This document shows, piece by piece, positions 23,777 through 31,625 of a stretch of 50,422 bases of DNA (position 1 is its first letter; every line of letters begins with the position of its first letter). Below the pieces are notes generated by a model. That model was not told the DNA's origin and ran no database searches. It was given only the letters and a program-made list of their open reading frames with translations. A program made the translations under genes and the position numbers. The stretch is from Porphyromonadaceae bacterium UBA3318 (GTDB taxonomy: Bacteria > Bacteroidota > Bacteroidia > Bacteroidales > Muribaculaceae), in the NCBI GenBank assembly GCA_002361235.1, contig DESI01000048.1, positions 1 to 50,422 of the forward strand. Direction: 5' to 3'.

Positions 23777-26700
23777 CTATTTGTTCAGGTCGTTGATATA
23801 GTCCTTGGGCAGTTTGCCGAAATGCTCGAAGAAGCATTTTGAGAAGTAGGAGGGGGTATTGAATCCCACCATATAGCATACCTCGACTATCTGGTAACGC
23901 CCTGTGGCAAGGAGTTCGGCGCTCTTGCTGAGGCGTACTATCCGGATGTAGTCGTTAGGGGTTTTTCCTGTGACGCCTTTGACGCGTTTGTGGAAATTAG
24001 AACGGCTCATCAGGAACATACGGGCAAGGCCGTCGATGTTGAAATTGTCGTTGGTAAGGTTCTCGAGAATGAGGTCGTTCAGTTTCTTGACGAACTCTGC
24101 GTTCTCTGTTTCGTGAGTGTCCTCGGCATGCGGGTTCTTGTAGAAATCGAGGGGTGATTTTATAAAATTCTCCCTGAGCCTGCGCCTGCTGTCAAGAATG
24201 CTGATAGCTTGTGCGCGGAGCTGCTCGATGGAGAACGGCTTCTCTATATATGCATCGGCTCCGATATTCAGGCCCTCTACTTTGGTCTCGATGTCGGTCT
24301 TGGCCGACAGCAGGATGACCGGGATATGCGAGAACGTGGGATTGCCGCGGACGGCACGGCACAGCTCGATGCCGTCCATGTCAGGCATCATTATGTCAGA
24401 GATTATGATGTCTACGTTCCTGTTTTCAAGAATGGCGAACGCTTCGACGCCGTTCGAGGCCGAAAGGGTATTGAACGCATCCGAGAGATTGTCGGCGATG
24501 AACGAACGTAACTGGTCGTTGTCCTCTACTATCAGCACTGTGGGCATACTGCGGTCTTCCGGGCTGGATGAGGCTTCGGAATCCTTGGGCTCGTTTTCAT
24601 CGGTTGCTTCTATGACGGATGTCTTGTCATGATCCTGTGAATCGGCCTGAAGCGTTGTAGGGATTGTCAGGATGAACCGGCTGCCGTGGCCGTATTCGGA
24701 CTCGACGCTGATCTCGCCGTTGTGCATTCTGGCGAGGCTGCGGGCCAACGGCAGGCCAAGTCCGGAGCCGGGATGTTTGCCGTGGTCGTCTACCTGGTAG
24801 AATGACTCGAAGATGCGGTTTATGTCCTTCTCCTTGATGCCCGGGCCGTCATCGGCTATTTCAAGACGGATGTTCTGTCCCTCCCGGTCCAGATGCATGG
24901 ACACGGTGATGCGTTTGTCGGCGAATTTCATTGCGTTCGACATCAGGTTGCCCACGATTTTCTCGAAAGCCTCGGGGTCGAGCACGCATTCTATTCCGGG
25001 TTGAATGCCGCTCCGGTCCAGTCTGATGCCGTGCAGACCTGTGAATTCCTCGTAGCGATTGCATATGCCCTCCACAATTTCCGAGGCGTTGCACCTGGTG
25101 AAACTCAGCCGCATCAGCTGGGACTCCACCTTGCGGAAATCCAGCAGCTGGTTGATAAGCTCCAGCAGCCGCTGCACGTTGCTTTTCATCACCACGAGGT
25201 TACGCCGGGTGCGTTCGTTGCCGTCGCCCGATTTCAATATGGTGTCCAGCGGAGCGCTTATCAGGGAAAGGGGCGTGCGGATCTCATGGGCGATGTTGGT
25301 GAAGAATCCTATTTTCGCCTCATACAGTTCCTTTTCCTTAGCATGGCTGAATTTCACCATCTTGCGTCGGTGCGAAGCATCGATACGGCGCTTCAGGAGA
25401 TACATCGCCATTCCGAAAAGCAACACATACACCACAATCATTGCGTTGGACAGCATGAAAGGCCGTTTTACGGCGAGTTTCAGTTCAATGGGCTCGCTCC
25501 AGACTCCGTCGTTGTTAGCGCCTTTAATCTGCAGGATGTATCTGCCGGCGGGAATGTTCATATATTCTATATGCCGTTCGGTGCCCGGAAGTGTCTTCCA
25601 TGTCTCGTCGAATCCCTTCAGGCGATAGGCGATCCGGTTCTGTTCCGGAGAGAGGTAGCTGAGGCATGCCACGTCGAACCCGAATGTGGATTCCGACGAG
25701 GCCAGCTCGATTTCCGAGTCTCCGTCGGGCTTGCGCTTGTCGCGCAGGCCGTTGACAAAGAAATCCGTGATGCGCACCGCAGGAACGATGTCGTTTTTGC
25801 GTATGGAGGCGGGATCAAATGCTATGAAACCGCCTGAGCCTCCGAAGTAAAGCATGTCGCCCTTACCTGAACGGAGCGAAGAATTGTGCGTATAGTGTAT
25901 CTTCAGTAGATTCTCGAGGTATCGGAAATCGCGTATCGAGTAGTCGTCGGCCGATATTTTGACGAGACCTCCGCCTGTGGATACCCAGATATTGCCGTTC
26001 ATGTCCTCCTGAGTGGAGTAGATGATATTGGACGGCAGTCCGCCGAGAGCCTCTGTGAAACGCCGCTCCACCTTGCCTGTGGAGGGATTGAACAGCGCGA
26101 GTCCTTCGCCCTCGGTGCCGATCCATAATTTGCCGCGAGAGTCAAGAAATATATTGTTGAGGTTGTTGCCGGGCACGGTCTTCGGGTTGCCGGTTCGATG
26201 CACATAGTTTATGAATCGGCCGTCGGGACTCATGCGGTACAGTCCGTGGAAATGAGTGGCGAACCAGAGGTTGCCTTCGTAATCCTCAAGTATCTTCATT
26301 ACTGCGGCAGACTGTAACTCTTTGATTCTGTTGAATTTCATGCCGTCGAATACTGCGGCTCCGCGTGAGGTTCCCGCATATATACGTCCGTTGGACGTGC
26401 GGTACATGACATTCACCACATTCGAGGGCAGTCCGTTGGCGGTGGTATATGTGGCGGTGATATTGCCCGAAGGGTATCCGGCCACGATGATGCCTCGATC
26501 GTAGTCGCTGATCCACAATTCGTTGCCGTTGGCCATCGTTCCCTGGATATTGTCGGACAGACCATTTACCGGGAATATCGACATATCTCGGGTGGCGGGG
26601 TTGAACGTATTTATGCCGTTGCCGCTCGAGGCCAGTACGATGTTTCCGTCAGAAACCTCTACTATACGGTTTACTATCTTGTTGGTGCGTGCCCTATTCC

Positions 26701-27727
26701 TGTCGTGATGTCCTACCTCGTAATATGAGAAGGCGTTGATGCGTGGTGATAGATAGCACACGCCGTAGAAATAAGTGCCGAGCCACAGTCCGCCTTCATT
26801 GTCGCGCGTTATTGCAAAGATACTTTTGTCGGGCAGGTTGTCGTATGAATTGCCGTCATCGAATTGCCGTAGCGTATGGGCGTTGCGGTCCAGTTTCAGC
26901 AGACCGTTTTCAGAGCCCATTATCAGTTCGTTGGGACTGTATGGAGTCAGAGCCTTTATGTCATGGACTGGTGCTGTGGATGATGTGGTATGAGTGATGC
27001 GCCGGACCGTATTGGAGCGAGGATCGAAATGAAACAGACCGTCGGTAAGGGTGCCTATCCAGAGGGTGTTGTCGTTCTGGCGGTATATAGTCTGAATGTT
27101 TTCCCCCGAGACGGGCGTGGGTGTGGTCTTGCCCGTAGCCGGGTCAAGACGGAATATGCCGGCATTATCGGTGCCGATCCATATCGCCCCGGATATGTCG
27201 GTAGCCATAGCCGTGACGAATCGAGACGGCAGCTGTTTGCCTCCATAATGCCGGACTACATGCAGTTGCGGGTCAAGACGGTACACCCCCTGTCCATAGC
27301 ATCCAACCCAGAGGTGGCCGGATTTGTCAGTCACAAGACAGTGAATGCTGTTGCGGTCATCGCCGAACCGGTGTCCGTCAAGTGAAACGTGGCGGAAATC
27401 GTCCCTGTCGGGATTATAGCTGTACAATCCTTCCTTGGTGCCTATAAGTATATTGCCGTCGGACGTTTCCAGAAGACAGTGGATGAAATTATTGCCTAAG
27501 CTCAGACTGTCGTTGTCTACACGCCGATAGACTTTGAAGTTCAGTCCGTCGAACCTGTTCAGACCGTCGTTGGTGCCGAACCATAGGAATCCGCGGCTGT
27601 CCTGCATCACGGCCCATACGCCGTTGTGCGAGAGTCCGTCGTCGGTCTGATAGCTGCGGTACAGCGACGCTGCGGCATGCAGTGTCATAAAGGCAATTAT
27701 AATGAATGTGAGAATCAGTTTTTTCAC
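23777..27727 (-). CDS. Hybrid two-component system regulator (HTCS) of PUL 1
   Basis: A 1316-residue one-piece sensor-regulator. A signal segment (1-20) is followed by a periplasmic two-propeller sensor (about 25-650, many LWxGT-type blades), a Y_Y_Y domain (about 685-752) and a membrane helix (758-778). HisKA carries His814 in NIAHEIRTPL. The HATPase N and G boxes lie at about 928-990, the receiver has Asp1111 in ISDIMMPDMDG, and an AraC-type DNA-binding domain occupies 1213-1316. Start codon is GTG at 27727. It senses a breakdown product of the PUL 1 glycan in the periplasm and activates the locus. The paired-repeat sites before four PUL 1 units, including its own promoter, are the best candidates for its binding sites. 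Confidence 0.95.
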   Translation of the reverse strand: MKKLILTFIIIAFMTLHAAASLYRSYQTDDGLSHNGVWAVMQDSRGFLWFGTNDGLNRFDGLNFKVYRRVDNDSLSLGNNFIHCLLETSDGNILIGTKEGLYSYNPDRDDFRHVSLDGHRFGDDRNSIHCLVTDKSGHLWVGCYGQGVYRLDPQLHVVRHYGGKQLPSRFVTAMATDISGAIWIGTDNAGIFRLDPATGKTTPTPVSGENIQTIYRQNDNTLWIGTLTDGLFHFDPRSNTVRRITHTTSSTAPVHDIKALTPYSPNELIMGSENGLLKLDRNAHTLRQFDDGNSYDNLPDKSIFAITRDNEGGLWLGTYFYGVCYLSPRINAFSYYEVGHHDRNRARTNKIVNRIVEVSDGNIVLASSGNGINTFNPATRDMSIFPVNGLSDNIQGTMANGNELWISDYDRGIIVAGYPSGNITATYTTANGLPSNVVNVMYRTSNGRIYAGTSRGAAVFDGMKFNRIKELQSAAVMKILEDYEGNLWFATHFHGLYRMSPDGRFINYVHRTGNPKTVPGNNLNNIFLDSRGKLWIGTEGEGLALFNPSTGKVERRFTEALGGLPSNIIYSTQEDMNGNIWVSTGGGLVKISADDYSIRDFRYLENLLKIHYTHNSSLRSGKGDMLYFGGSGGFIAFDPASIRKNDIVPAVRITDFFVNGLRDKRKPDGDSEIELASSESTFGFDVACLSYLSPEQNRIAYRLKGFDETWKTLPGTERHIEYMNIPAGRYILQIKGANNDGVWSEPIELKLAVKRPFMLSNAMIVVYVLLFGMAMYLLKRRIDASHRRKMVKFSHAKEKELYEAKIGFFTNIAHEIRTPLSLISAPLDTILKSGDGNERTRRNLVVMKSNVQRLLELINQLLDFRKVESQLMRLSFTRCNASEIVEGICNRYEEFTGLHGIRLDRSGIQPGIECVLDPEAFEKIVGNLMSNAMKFADKRITVSMHLDREGQNIRLEIADDGPGIKEKDINRIFESFYQVDDHGKHPGSGLGLPLARSLARMHNGEISVESEYGHGSRFILTIPTTLQADSQDHDKTSVIEATDENEPKDSEASSSPEDRSMPTVLIVEDNDQLRSFIADNLSDAFNTLSASNGVEAFAILENRNVDIIISDIMMPDMDGIELCRAVRGNPTFSHIPVILLSAKTDIETKVEGLNIGADAYIEKPFSIEQLRAQAISILDSRRRLRENFIKSPLDFYKNPHAEDTHETENAEFVKKLNDLILENLTNDNFNIDGLARMFLMSRSNFHKRVKGVTGKTPNDYIRIVRLSKSAELLATGRYQIVEVCYMVGFNTPSYFSKCFFEHFGKLPKDYINDLNK

Positions 27728-27746
27728 GGTGGTTCTTTTAATGTTG

Positions 27747-27812
27747 CAAATATATATGCTTGATGCTCAAGGACCATGCAACGATATTGCAGGAGGATGC
27801 AAGATTATTGCA
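27747..27812 (-). promoter_or_regulatory. PUL 1 promoter with paired 16-bp regulator sites (HTCS gene)
   Basis: Minus-strand order: distal unit TGCAATAATCTTGCAT (27797-27812), 5-nt spacer, proximal unit TGCAATATCGTTGCAT (27776-27791), 21 nt, then a perfect -7 box TATATTTG (27747-27754). Both units also contain the inverted pair TGCAA-N5-TTGCA. This is the best-formed of the four sites. It sits between the HTCS gene and the divergent SGNH gene, so it could control both. Confidence 0.7.
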
Positions 27813-27882
27813 AAAGACGTATCCTAAACGTATTGTTGCACGGTTTTTGAAGATTGTCGTATGCCGGCATATATCGCGTATT

Positions 27883-27890
27883 TAATTTTG
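27883..27890 (+). promoter_or_regulatory. -7 box of the SGNH hydrolase gene
   Basis: TAATTTTG matches TAnnTTTG exactly, 44 bp before the ATG at 27934. No good -33 element at 19-21 nt was found, which would fit a promoter needing an activator bound in the shared divergent region. Confidence 0.4.
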
Positions 27891-27933
27891 CAAAAATACG
27901 TAATATTTGACAGACGTTAACAAAAAATATAAA

Positions 27934-28710
27934 ATGAATAACCGTTACCTTGCTTTTTTAAGTAATTCAACAAGTACGCCGGCTATAGTGGGCTGGGTTC
28001 TTCTGTATGCCCTTTCATTGTCGTTGCCGTCAAATGCCGAGGATGCGGTGCGTTTCGCCAATTTCAACCGATACGCCGATGCCAACGCCCAACTGTCTTC
28101 GCTTCCTCCTGTCCCAGGCCGGGTGGTATTGATGGGAAATTCCATTACCGATTTCTGGCCGGCACGTGCTCCGCATCTTTTCCAGACACATCCCGAAATA
28201 ATCGGCCGTGGCATAGCCGGACAGACAACCTGGCAGTTCCTGTTGCGTTTCCGTGCCGATGTCATTGATCTGAATCCGGAAACAGTGGTTATAAATTACG
28301 GGACAAACGATATCGCATTGAATGCCGGCGAGTACGATGAGGACGCGACCTTCGGGAATGTCTGCTCAATGGTGGATCTGGCTCGGGCCAACGGAATCAA
28401 GGTGATTTTGGCGTCATGCCTGCCGGCTCAGGGATTCAGCTGGAGGCCGGAAGTGAAGGATGCCATGGATAAGATCCGGAGACTCAACACCAGGGTTAAG
28501 GCGTATGCCGAAGCTGAAGACATTCCGTATGCTGACTATTTCAGTGCATTGGTCAACGATTGCGGGACATCGATGGATTCGGCGTATTCCGATGAAAGCC
28601 CGGCTGTCCACCCTAACGCAGCGGGATATACAGTCATGGAGCGCATTTTACTTGATGCGCTCCATGAAGTCCAGGCAAATGATGTCCGTACACGCAAGAC
28701 GATGCGTTGA
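27934..28710 (+). CDS. SGNH/GDSL-family esterase, exported
   Basis: A 258-residue SGNH hydrolase with an N-terminal hydrophobic signal (about 17-34). Block I is GNSIT with the nucleophile Ser70, block II contains Gly96 in GRGIAGQT, block III is GTND with Asn125, and block V contains His226 in AVHPN. The Asp that normally sits three residues before this His is Pro223 here; Asp220 or Glu221 may replace it. Family members remove acetyl or similar groups from sugars. Since xanthan mannose is acetylated, deacetylation of the PUL 1 substrate is a reasonable inference. The ATG at 27934 is preferred to a TTG at 27907. It is transcribed away from the HTCS gene. Confidence 0.82.
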   Translation: MNNRYLAFLSNSTSTPAIVGWVLLYALSLSLPSNAEDAVRFANFNRYADANAQLSSLPPVPGRVVLMGNSITDFWPARAPHLFQTHPEIIGRGIAGQTTWQFLLRFRADVIDLNPETVVINYGTNDIALNAGEYDEDATFGNVCSMVDLARANGIKVILASCLPAQGFSWRPEVKDAMDKIRRLNTRVKAYAEAEDIPYADYFSALVNDCGTSMDSAYSDESPAVHPNAAGYTVMERILLDALHEVQANDVRTRKTMR

Positions 28711-28750
28711 GGATATCTATGTTTAGGATATCTACAAGGAGTGATGTCGG

Positions 28751-29935
28751 TTACTTGAAGGTGACGGTCAGGGGTGGCAGGGCGAGGGCGTCGGACCGGG
28801 AGCGGACTATGGCGTTCCACTGGGCGGCGTCGGGCACGAAGCCTTTCGACCAGCCGGAGCCCCAGTAATAGGTCATGCGGTCGGTGCCTTGGGGTGCTGA
28901 CTGTATAACATGGCCCACGGCGTCGCCGCGAGGCACGTCAAACGGTATGTAGCGCACCTTCATGGTCTTGTCGCCGCACAGAGCCAAGTAGATCTCGCCG
29001 TTGTTTTTGCCCGGTTCCTGCGTGTAGTCGGTATAGGTGACATAACCGTTGCCGAAGTCATAGCCTTGCGGGTTGGAACCGTGTACCACGATGCCGGCTA
29101 TGGGACGGGCGTCGGCAGGGAGGTTGTCGTACCATACTGTGGTCTTGTTGAGGCAGTCGCCGGCGTCGAGCGTGATAAGGCGATGCTCGACGACATTCTT
29201 GCCCCCTATCCTGACGGGATTGTAGGTCAGTTCGACGGTGAAGCGCAGGGGACCGTTGTCCAGCACGCGGGCCTCGGCCCAGCAGTAAGGCATCACGATG
29301 CTGTCGCCCGGCAGCATCAGGGCGGATGTGCCGCCGCCAAGAGTCGGACCTACGGCATACATGTCCATACCCTTGCCATGGTCGATGTGGAACGAGATTT
29401 TATTTACTATGTCATCATGGAAACGCTGTTCCAGCACCGGTTCCGTCACGCTCTTGGTCCATACGTCGTAGCCGTATGCCTTCTCGCCGCTCCGTTGCAG
29501 TGCAGGGCCGTAGGCACGGAACGCGCCGCGGTCGTTCTCCCACGCCAGGTCGTCCTTGCGTTCCGGGAATATGCGGCCATAACAGATGGTGTCGACAGGC
29601 ATCGGAGTGCCGGGAACCAGCTTGTAGTCTATGCCCCCCTTTGCGGGGATGGATACGCGGAAAATCAACTTGCCGTCGTGGGTGATCTGGTACGGCACTT
29701 CATCGCCGCGGGCATCCAGCAGCCGGAAGGTAGAGGCAGGGGCGCCGGCTATCTCCACCATCTCGTTGCGTGTCACGTCCGACGGATTGGAGACTGTAAA
29801 TGATATGTCCTTTGATTCCTTGGCCTCGCCGTAACCTGTGGCTACAGGGTTGGCCGCACAGGCGCAGCACGGTGCGAGCGCGCCGGCCAGCAGTAAAACA
29901 GAAGTCGTTATGTTGTTCATGATAAATAATTTCAT
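28751..29935 (-). CDS. DUF4861 family exported protein
   Basis: A 394-residue secreted protein with a signal peptide of about 25 residues that is rich in Cys at its end (APCCACA). The beta-rich body carries motifs of the DUF4861 family: the PSDVTRNEMVEI-like start, DDLAWENDRGAFRAYGPAL, VEHRLITLDAGDCLN, and the C-terminal TYYWGSGWSKGF. The family is found often in polysaccharide loci for uronic-acid-containing glycans, but I know of no settled activity. It lies 16 bp after the exchanger gene on the same strand and is convergent with the SGNH gene. Starts at 29935 and 29920 are both possible; 29935 keeps a basic residue at the head of the signal. Confidence 0.8.
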   Translation of the reverse strand: MKLFIMNNITTSVLLLAGALAPCCACAANPVATGYGEAKESKDISFTVSNPSDVTRNEMVEIAGAPASTFRLLDARGDEVPYQITHDGKLIFRVSIPAKGGIDYKLVPGTPMPVDTICYGRIFPERKDDLAWENDRGAFRAYGPALQRSGEKAYGYDVWTKSVTEPVLEQRFHDDIVNKISFHIDHGKGMDMYAVGPTLGGGTSALMLPGDSIVMPYCWAEARVLDNGPLRFTVELTYNPVRIGGKNVVEHRLITLDAGDCLNKTTVWYDNLPADARPIAGIVVHGSNPQGYDFGNGYVTYTDYTQEPGKNNGEIYLALCGDKTMKVRYIPFDVPRGDAVGHVIQSAPQGTDRMTYYWGSGWSKGFVPDAAQWNAIVRSRSDALALPPLTVTFK

Positions 29936-29951
29936 GCAATATTCATAGGCA

Positions 29952-30920
29952 TCATGCATTGGCCTGGATTACGAGGAAGGTGATGTAGAGAATATAGCAT
30001 AGGGCCATGATTGCACCCTCGATGCGGGTGATGGTACGCGTCTTGAAGAACCATCCGAAGAACCAGAACATCAGGGCGCTGCCGGTCAGCACTCCGAGGT
30101 CGAGCATGGAGATGCCGCCGAAGGGGAGTGGCCGCACCGCTGCGGCGCAGCCCAACACCAGGAAGATGTTGAATATATTGCTGCCTATCACGTTGCCTAC
30201 GGCTATTCCGGAGTTTCCTTTTACAGCCGCTACAAGGGATGTGGCCAGTTCCGGCAGGGAGGTTCCGGCGGCCACGATGGTCAGGCCGATTATCGCGTCG
30301 CTCACGCCCCATGACCTGGCTATGGCCGATGCCTTGTCAACAAACAGGTCGCCGCCGTAAATCAACGCGGCGAGGCCTCCGACGACCATTATGGCCGACA
30401 GCCACATCCTGGGCTGCGGCTTGGCCTCGGCAGGCTGCCCGGGCTGTTCGTGTTTGGATTCCCCGGCCTGTGAGAATATATAGCGCATGAATATGACGAA
30501 AAAGAGTAGCAGCAGGATGCCGTTGACGCGCGAGATTTCGGCCGGAGTGCCGTCCAGCCACGGCGAGCAGCCCATGGCCAGGATGGCCACGCTGGCCAGT
30601 ATCACCAACGGTATCTCATTGACCATTATTCCTTTGCCTATATGTATGGGTCGGGCCAGAGCCACAGCGCCGATTATGAGCAGCGTGTTGAAGATATTGC
30701 TGCCCACCACGTTGCCGATGGCCATGCCGGTATTGCCGTCTACGGCCGACATGACGCTGATGGTCAGCTCCGGAGCCGATGTGCCGAACGCCACGATGGT
30801 CAGGCCCACGATAAGGTCCGACAGGCCGAATTTGCGGGCTATCGCCGCGGCGCCGTCAGTCAGATAATTGGCCCCGCCCAATATCAGCACAAGGCCCACG
30901 ATTAGCAATACGTAATTCAT
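29952..30920 (-). CDS. Calcium/sodium antiporter, YrbG/NCX family
   Basis: A 322-residue inner-membrane exchanger of the Ca/cation antiporter superfamily. It has about ten transmembrane helices in two inverted halves. Each half carries the ion-binding alpha-repeat, GTSAPELTISVMSA near residue 46 and GTSLPELATSLVAA near residue 214, each followed by GNVxGSNIFN. A polar, Gln/Pro-rich cytoplasmic loop (about 150-170) joins the halves. It probably exports calcium against sodium or protons. It is first in a two-gene unit with the DUF4861 gene; the pairing may be chance. Confidence 0.93.
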   Translation of the reverse strand: MNYVLLIVGLVLILGGANYLTDGAAAIARKFGLSDLIVGLTIVAFGTSAPELTISVMSAVDGNTGMAIGNVVGSNIFNTLLIIGAVALARPIHIGKGIMVNEIPLVILASVAILAMGCSPWLDGTPAEISRVNGILLLLFFVIFMRYIFSQAGESKHEQPGQPAEAKPQPRMWLSAIMVVGGLAALIYGGDLFVDKASAIARSWGVSDAIIGLTIVAAGTSLPELATSLVAAVKGNSGIAVGNVIGSNIFNIFLVLGCAAAVRPLPFGGISMLDLGVLTGSALMFWFFGWFFKTRTITRIEGAIMALCYILYITFLVIQANA

Positions 30921-31057
30921 CGGATAATGGAATTTTCAGTTATAATACGTTTCTATAACGTTTCGGACTCATTAAATATTCAAATCACCGCGATAATAAA
31001 AGCTTCCCATAGGGCAGGAACAGTGACGCGGTGTCCGATGAAGTGATGGGCCGGCTG

Positions 31058-31090
31058 CCTCTCCGAGGCAGTCAGCCGCGTTGTCGACCG
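31058..31090. repeat. Direct repeat of the right end of the 31217-31481 element
   Basis: 33 nt nearly identical to 31468-31499 (one base less in the second copy). With the bases just before it, it also folds as a short hairpin through CTGCCTC/GAGGCAG. It lies in the 705-bp spacer 30921-31625, which shows no credible gene. Confidence 0.7.
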
Positions 31091-31115
31091 GGGGTATCCT
31101 CACCGCCTATATGTT

Positions 31116-31142
31116 GACGATGTGGACGTCGTCACTCCAGTC
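31116..31142. repeat. Intergenic hairpin element, copy 3
   Basis: Seven-bp arms 31116-31122/31127-31133 (one G-U) enclose the loop TGGA, and CTCCAGTC follows at 31135-31142. The layout matches the second hairpin and tail of the elements at 1403-1430 and 3686-3713. Confidence 0.5.
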
Positions 31143-31157
31143 CTGAGGCGGCGATGA

Positions 31158-31201
31158 CGTCGTCACGCCCGTATCTTATCGTCGTCACGCCCGTATCTTA
31201 T
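31158..31201. repeat. 22-bp tandem repeat, two copies
   Basis: Two perfect head-to-tail copies of a 22-bp unit (31158-31179 and 31180-31201) beginning CGTCGTCACGCCC. They separate hairpin copy 3 from the large inverted repeat. Confidence 0.75.
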
Positions 31202-31216
31202 GATATGATGAACCGG

Positions 31217-31481
31217 CTGCCTCGGAGAGGCTGTTTCTCATTAACCCCACGATGGCTGGAGGGAGCGTAGCGCTCGACAGCCTTCGTGGGGATATATGGG
31301 TGTGGCGCAGCTTGGTCGGAGACCATGCCGCTCGCCTAAAGTCATGGTCATATCGTGCAGTACAGAGGCATGGTCTCCGACCAAGCTGTGTCGCTCCGAC
31401 CCTGTCCCCACGAAGGACGGCGCCGGCTGTCGCTGCCGCCGCCCATCGTGGGGTTAATGAGAAACAGCCTCTCCGAGGCAG
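31217..31481. repeat. 265-bp nested inverted repeat
   Basis: The outer arms 31217-31255 and 31443-31481 are perfect 39-bp inverted repeats. Inside them lie further perfect arms 31281-31292/31405-31416 (12 bp) and 31309-31329/31367-31387 (21 bp). The whole can fold into one long interrupted hairpin with a 37-nt loop (31330-31366). No transposase is present. It may be a miniature inverted-repeat element or the gene of a structured RNA. Confidence 0.75.
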
Positions 31482-31571
31482 TCAGCCGCGTGTCGACCGC
31501 GCCGCTGTTCGGAGAATCCGCGCCGGAGTGTTTATCGGCAATTTGGGTAAGGAGATAAGTATTTTGGATAA

Positions 31572-31601
31572 TTGGAATATTGGGAAAAGATTATAACTTT
31601 G
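31572..31601 (+). promoter_or_regulatory. Promoter of the DUF362-receptor operon
   Basis: TTG at 31572-31574, 19 nt, then TAACTTTG at 31594-31601, which matches the -7 consensus. The ATG follows 24 bp later. Confidence 0.55.
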
Positions 31602-31625
31602 TAACTTGAAACAATTAACCGCATT

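Noticed and set aside
23733..23850. A paired-repeat regulator site for susC of PUL 1
   Set aside because: Only an ATGCT...AGCAT palindrome inside the HTCS coding end (near 23822) resembles a unit; no -7 box or 21-bp partner lies at the right distance.
31252..31596. Open frame of 114 codons in the gene-free spacer
   Set aside because: It runs through the arms of the nested inverted repeat, has no ribosome binding site and its translation shows no domain; it is explained by the repeat.
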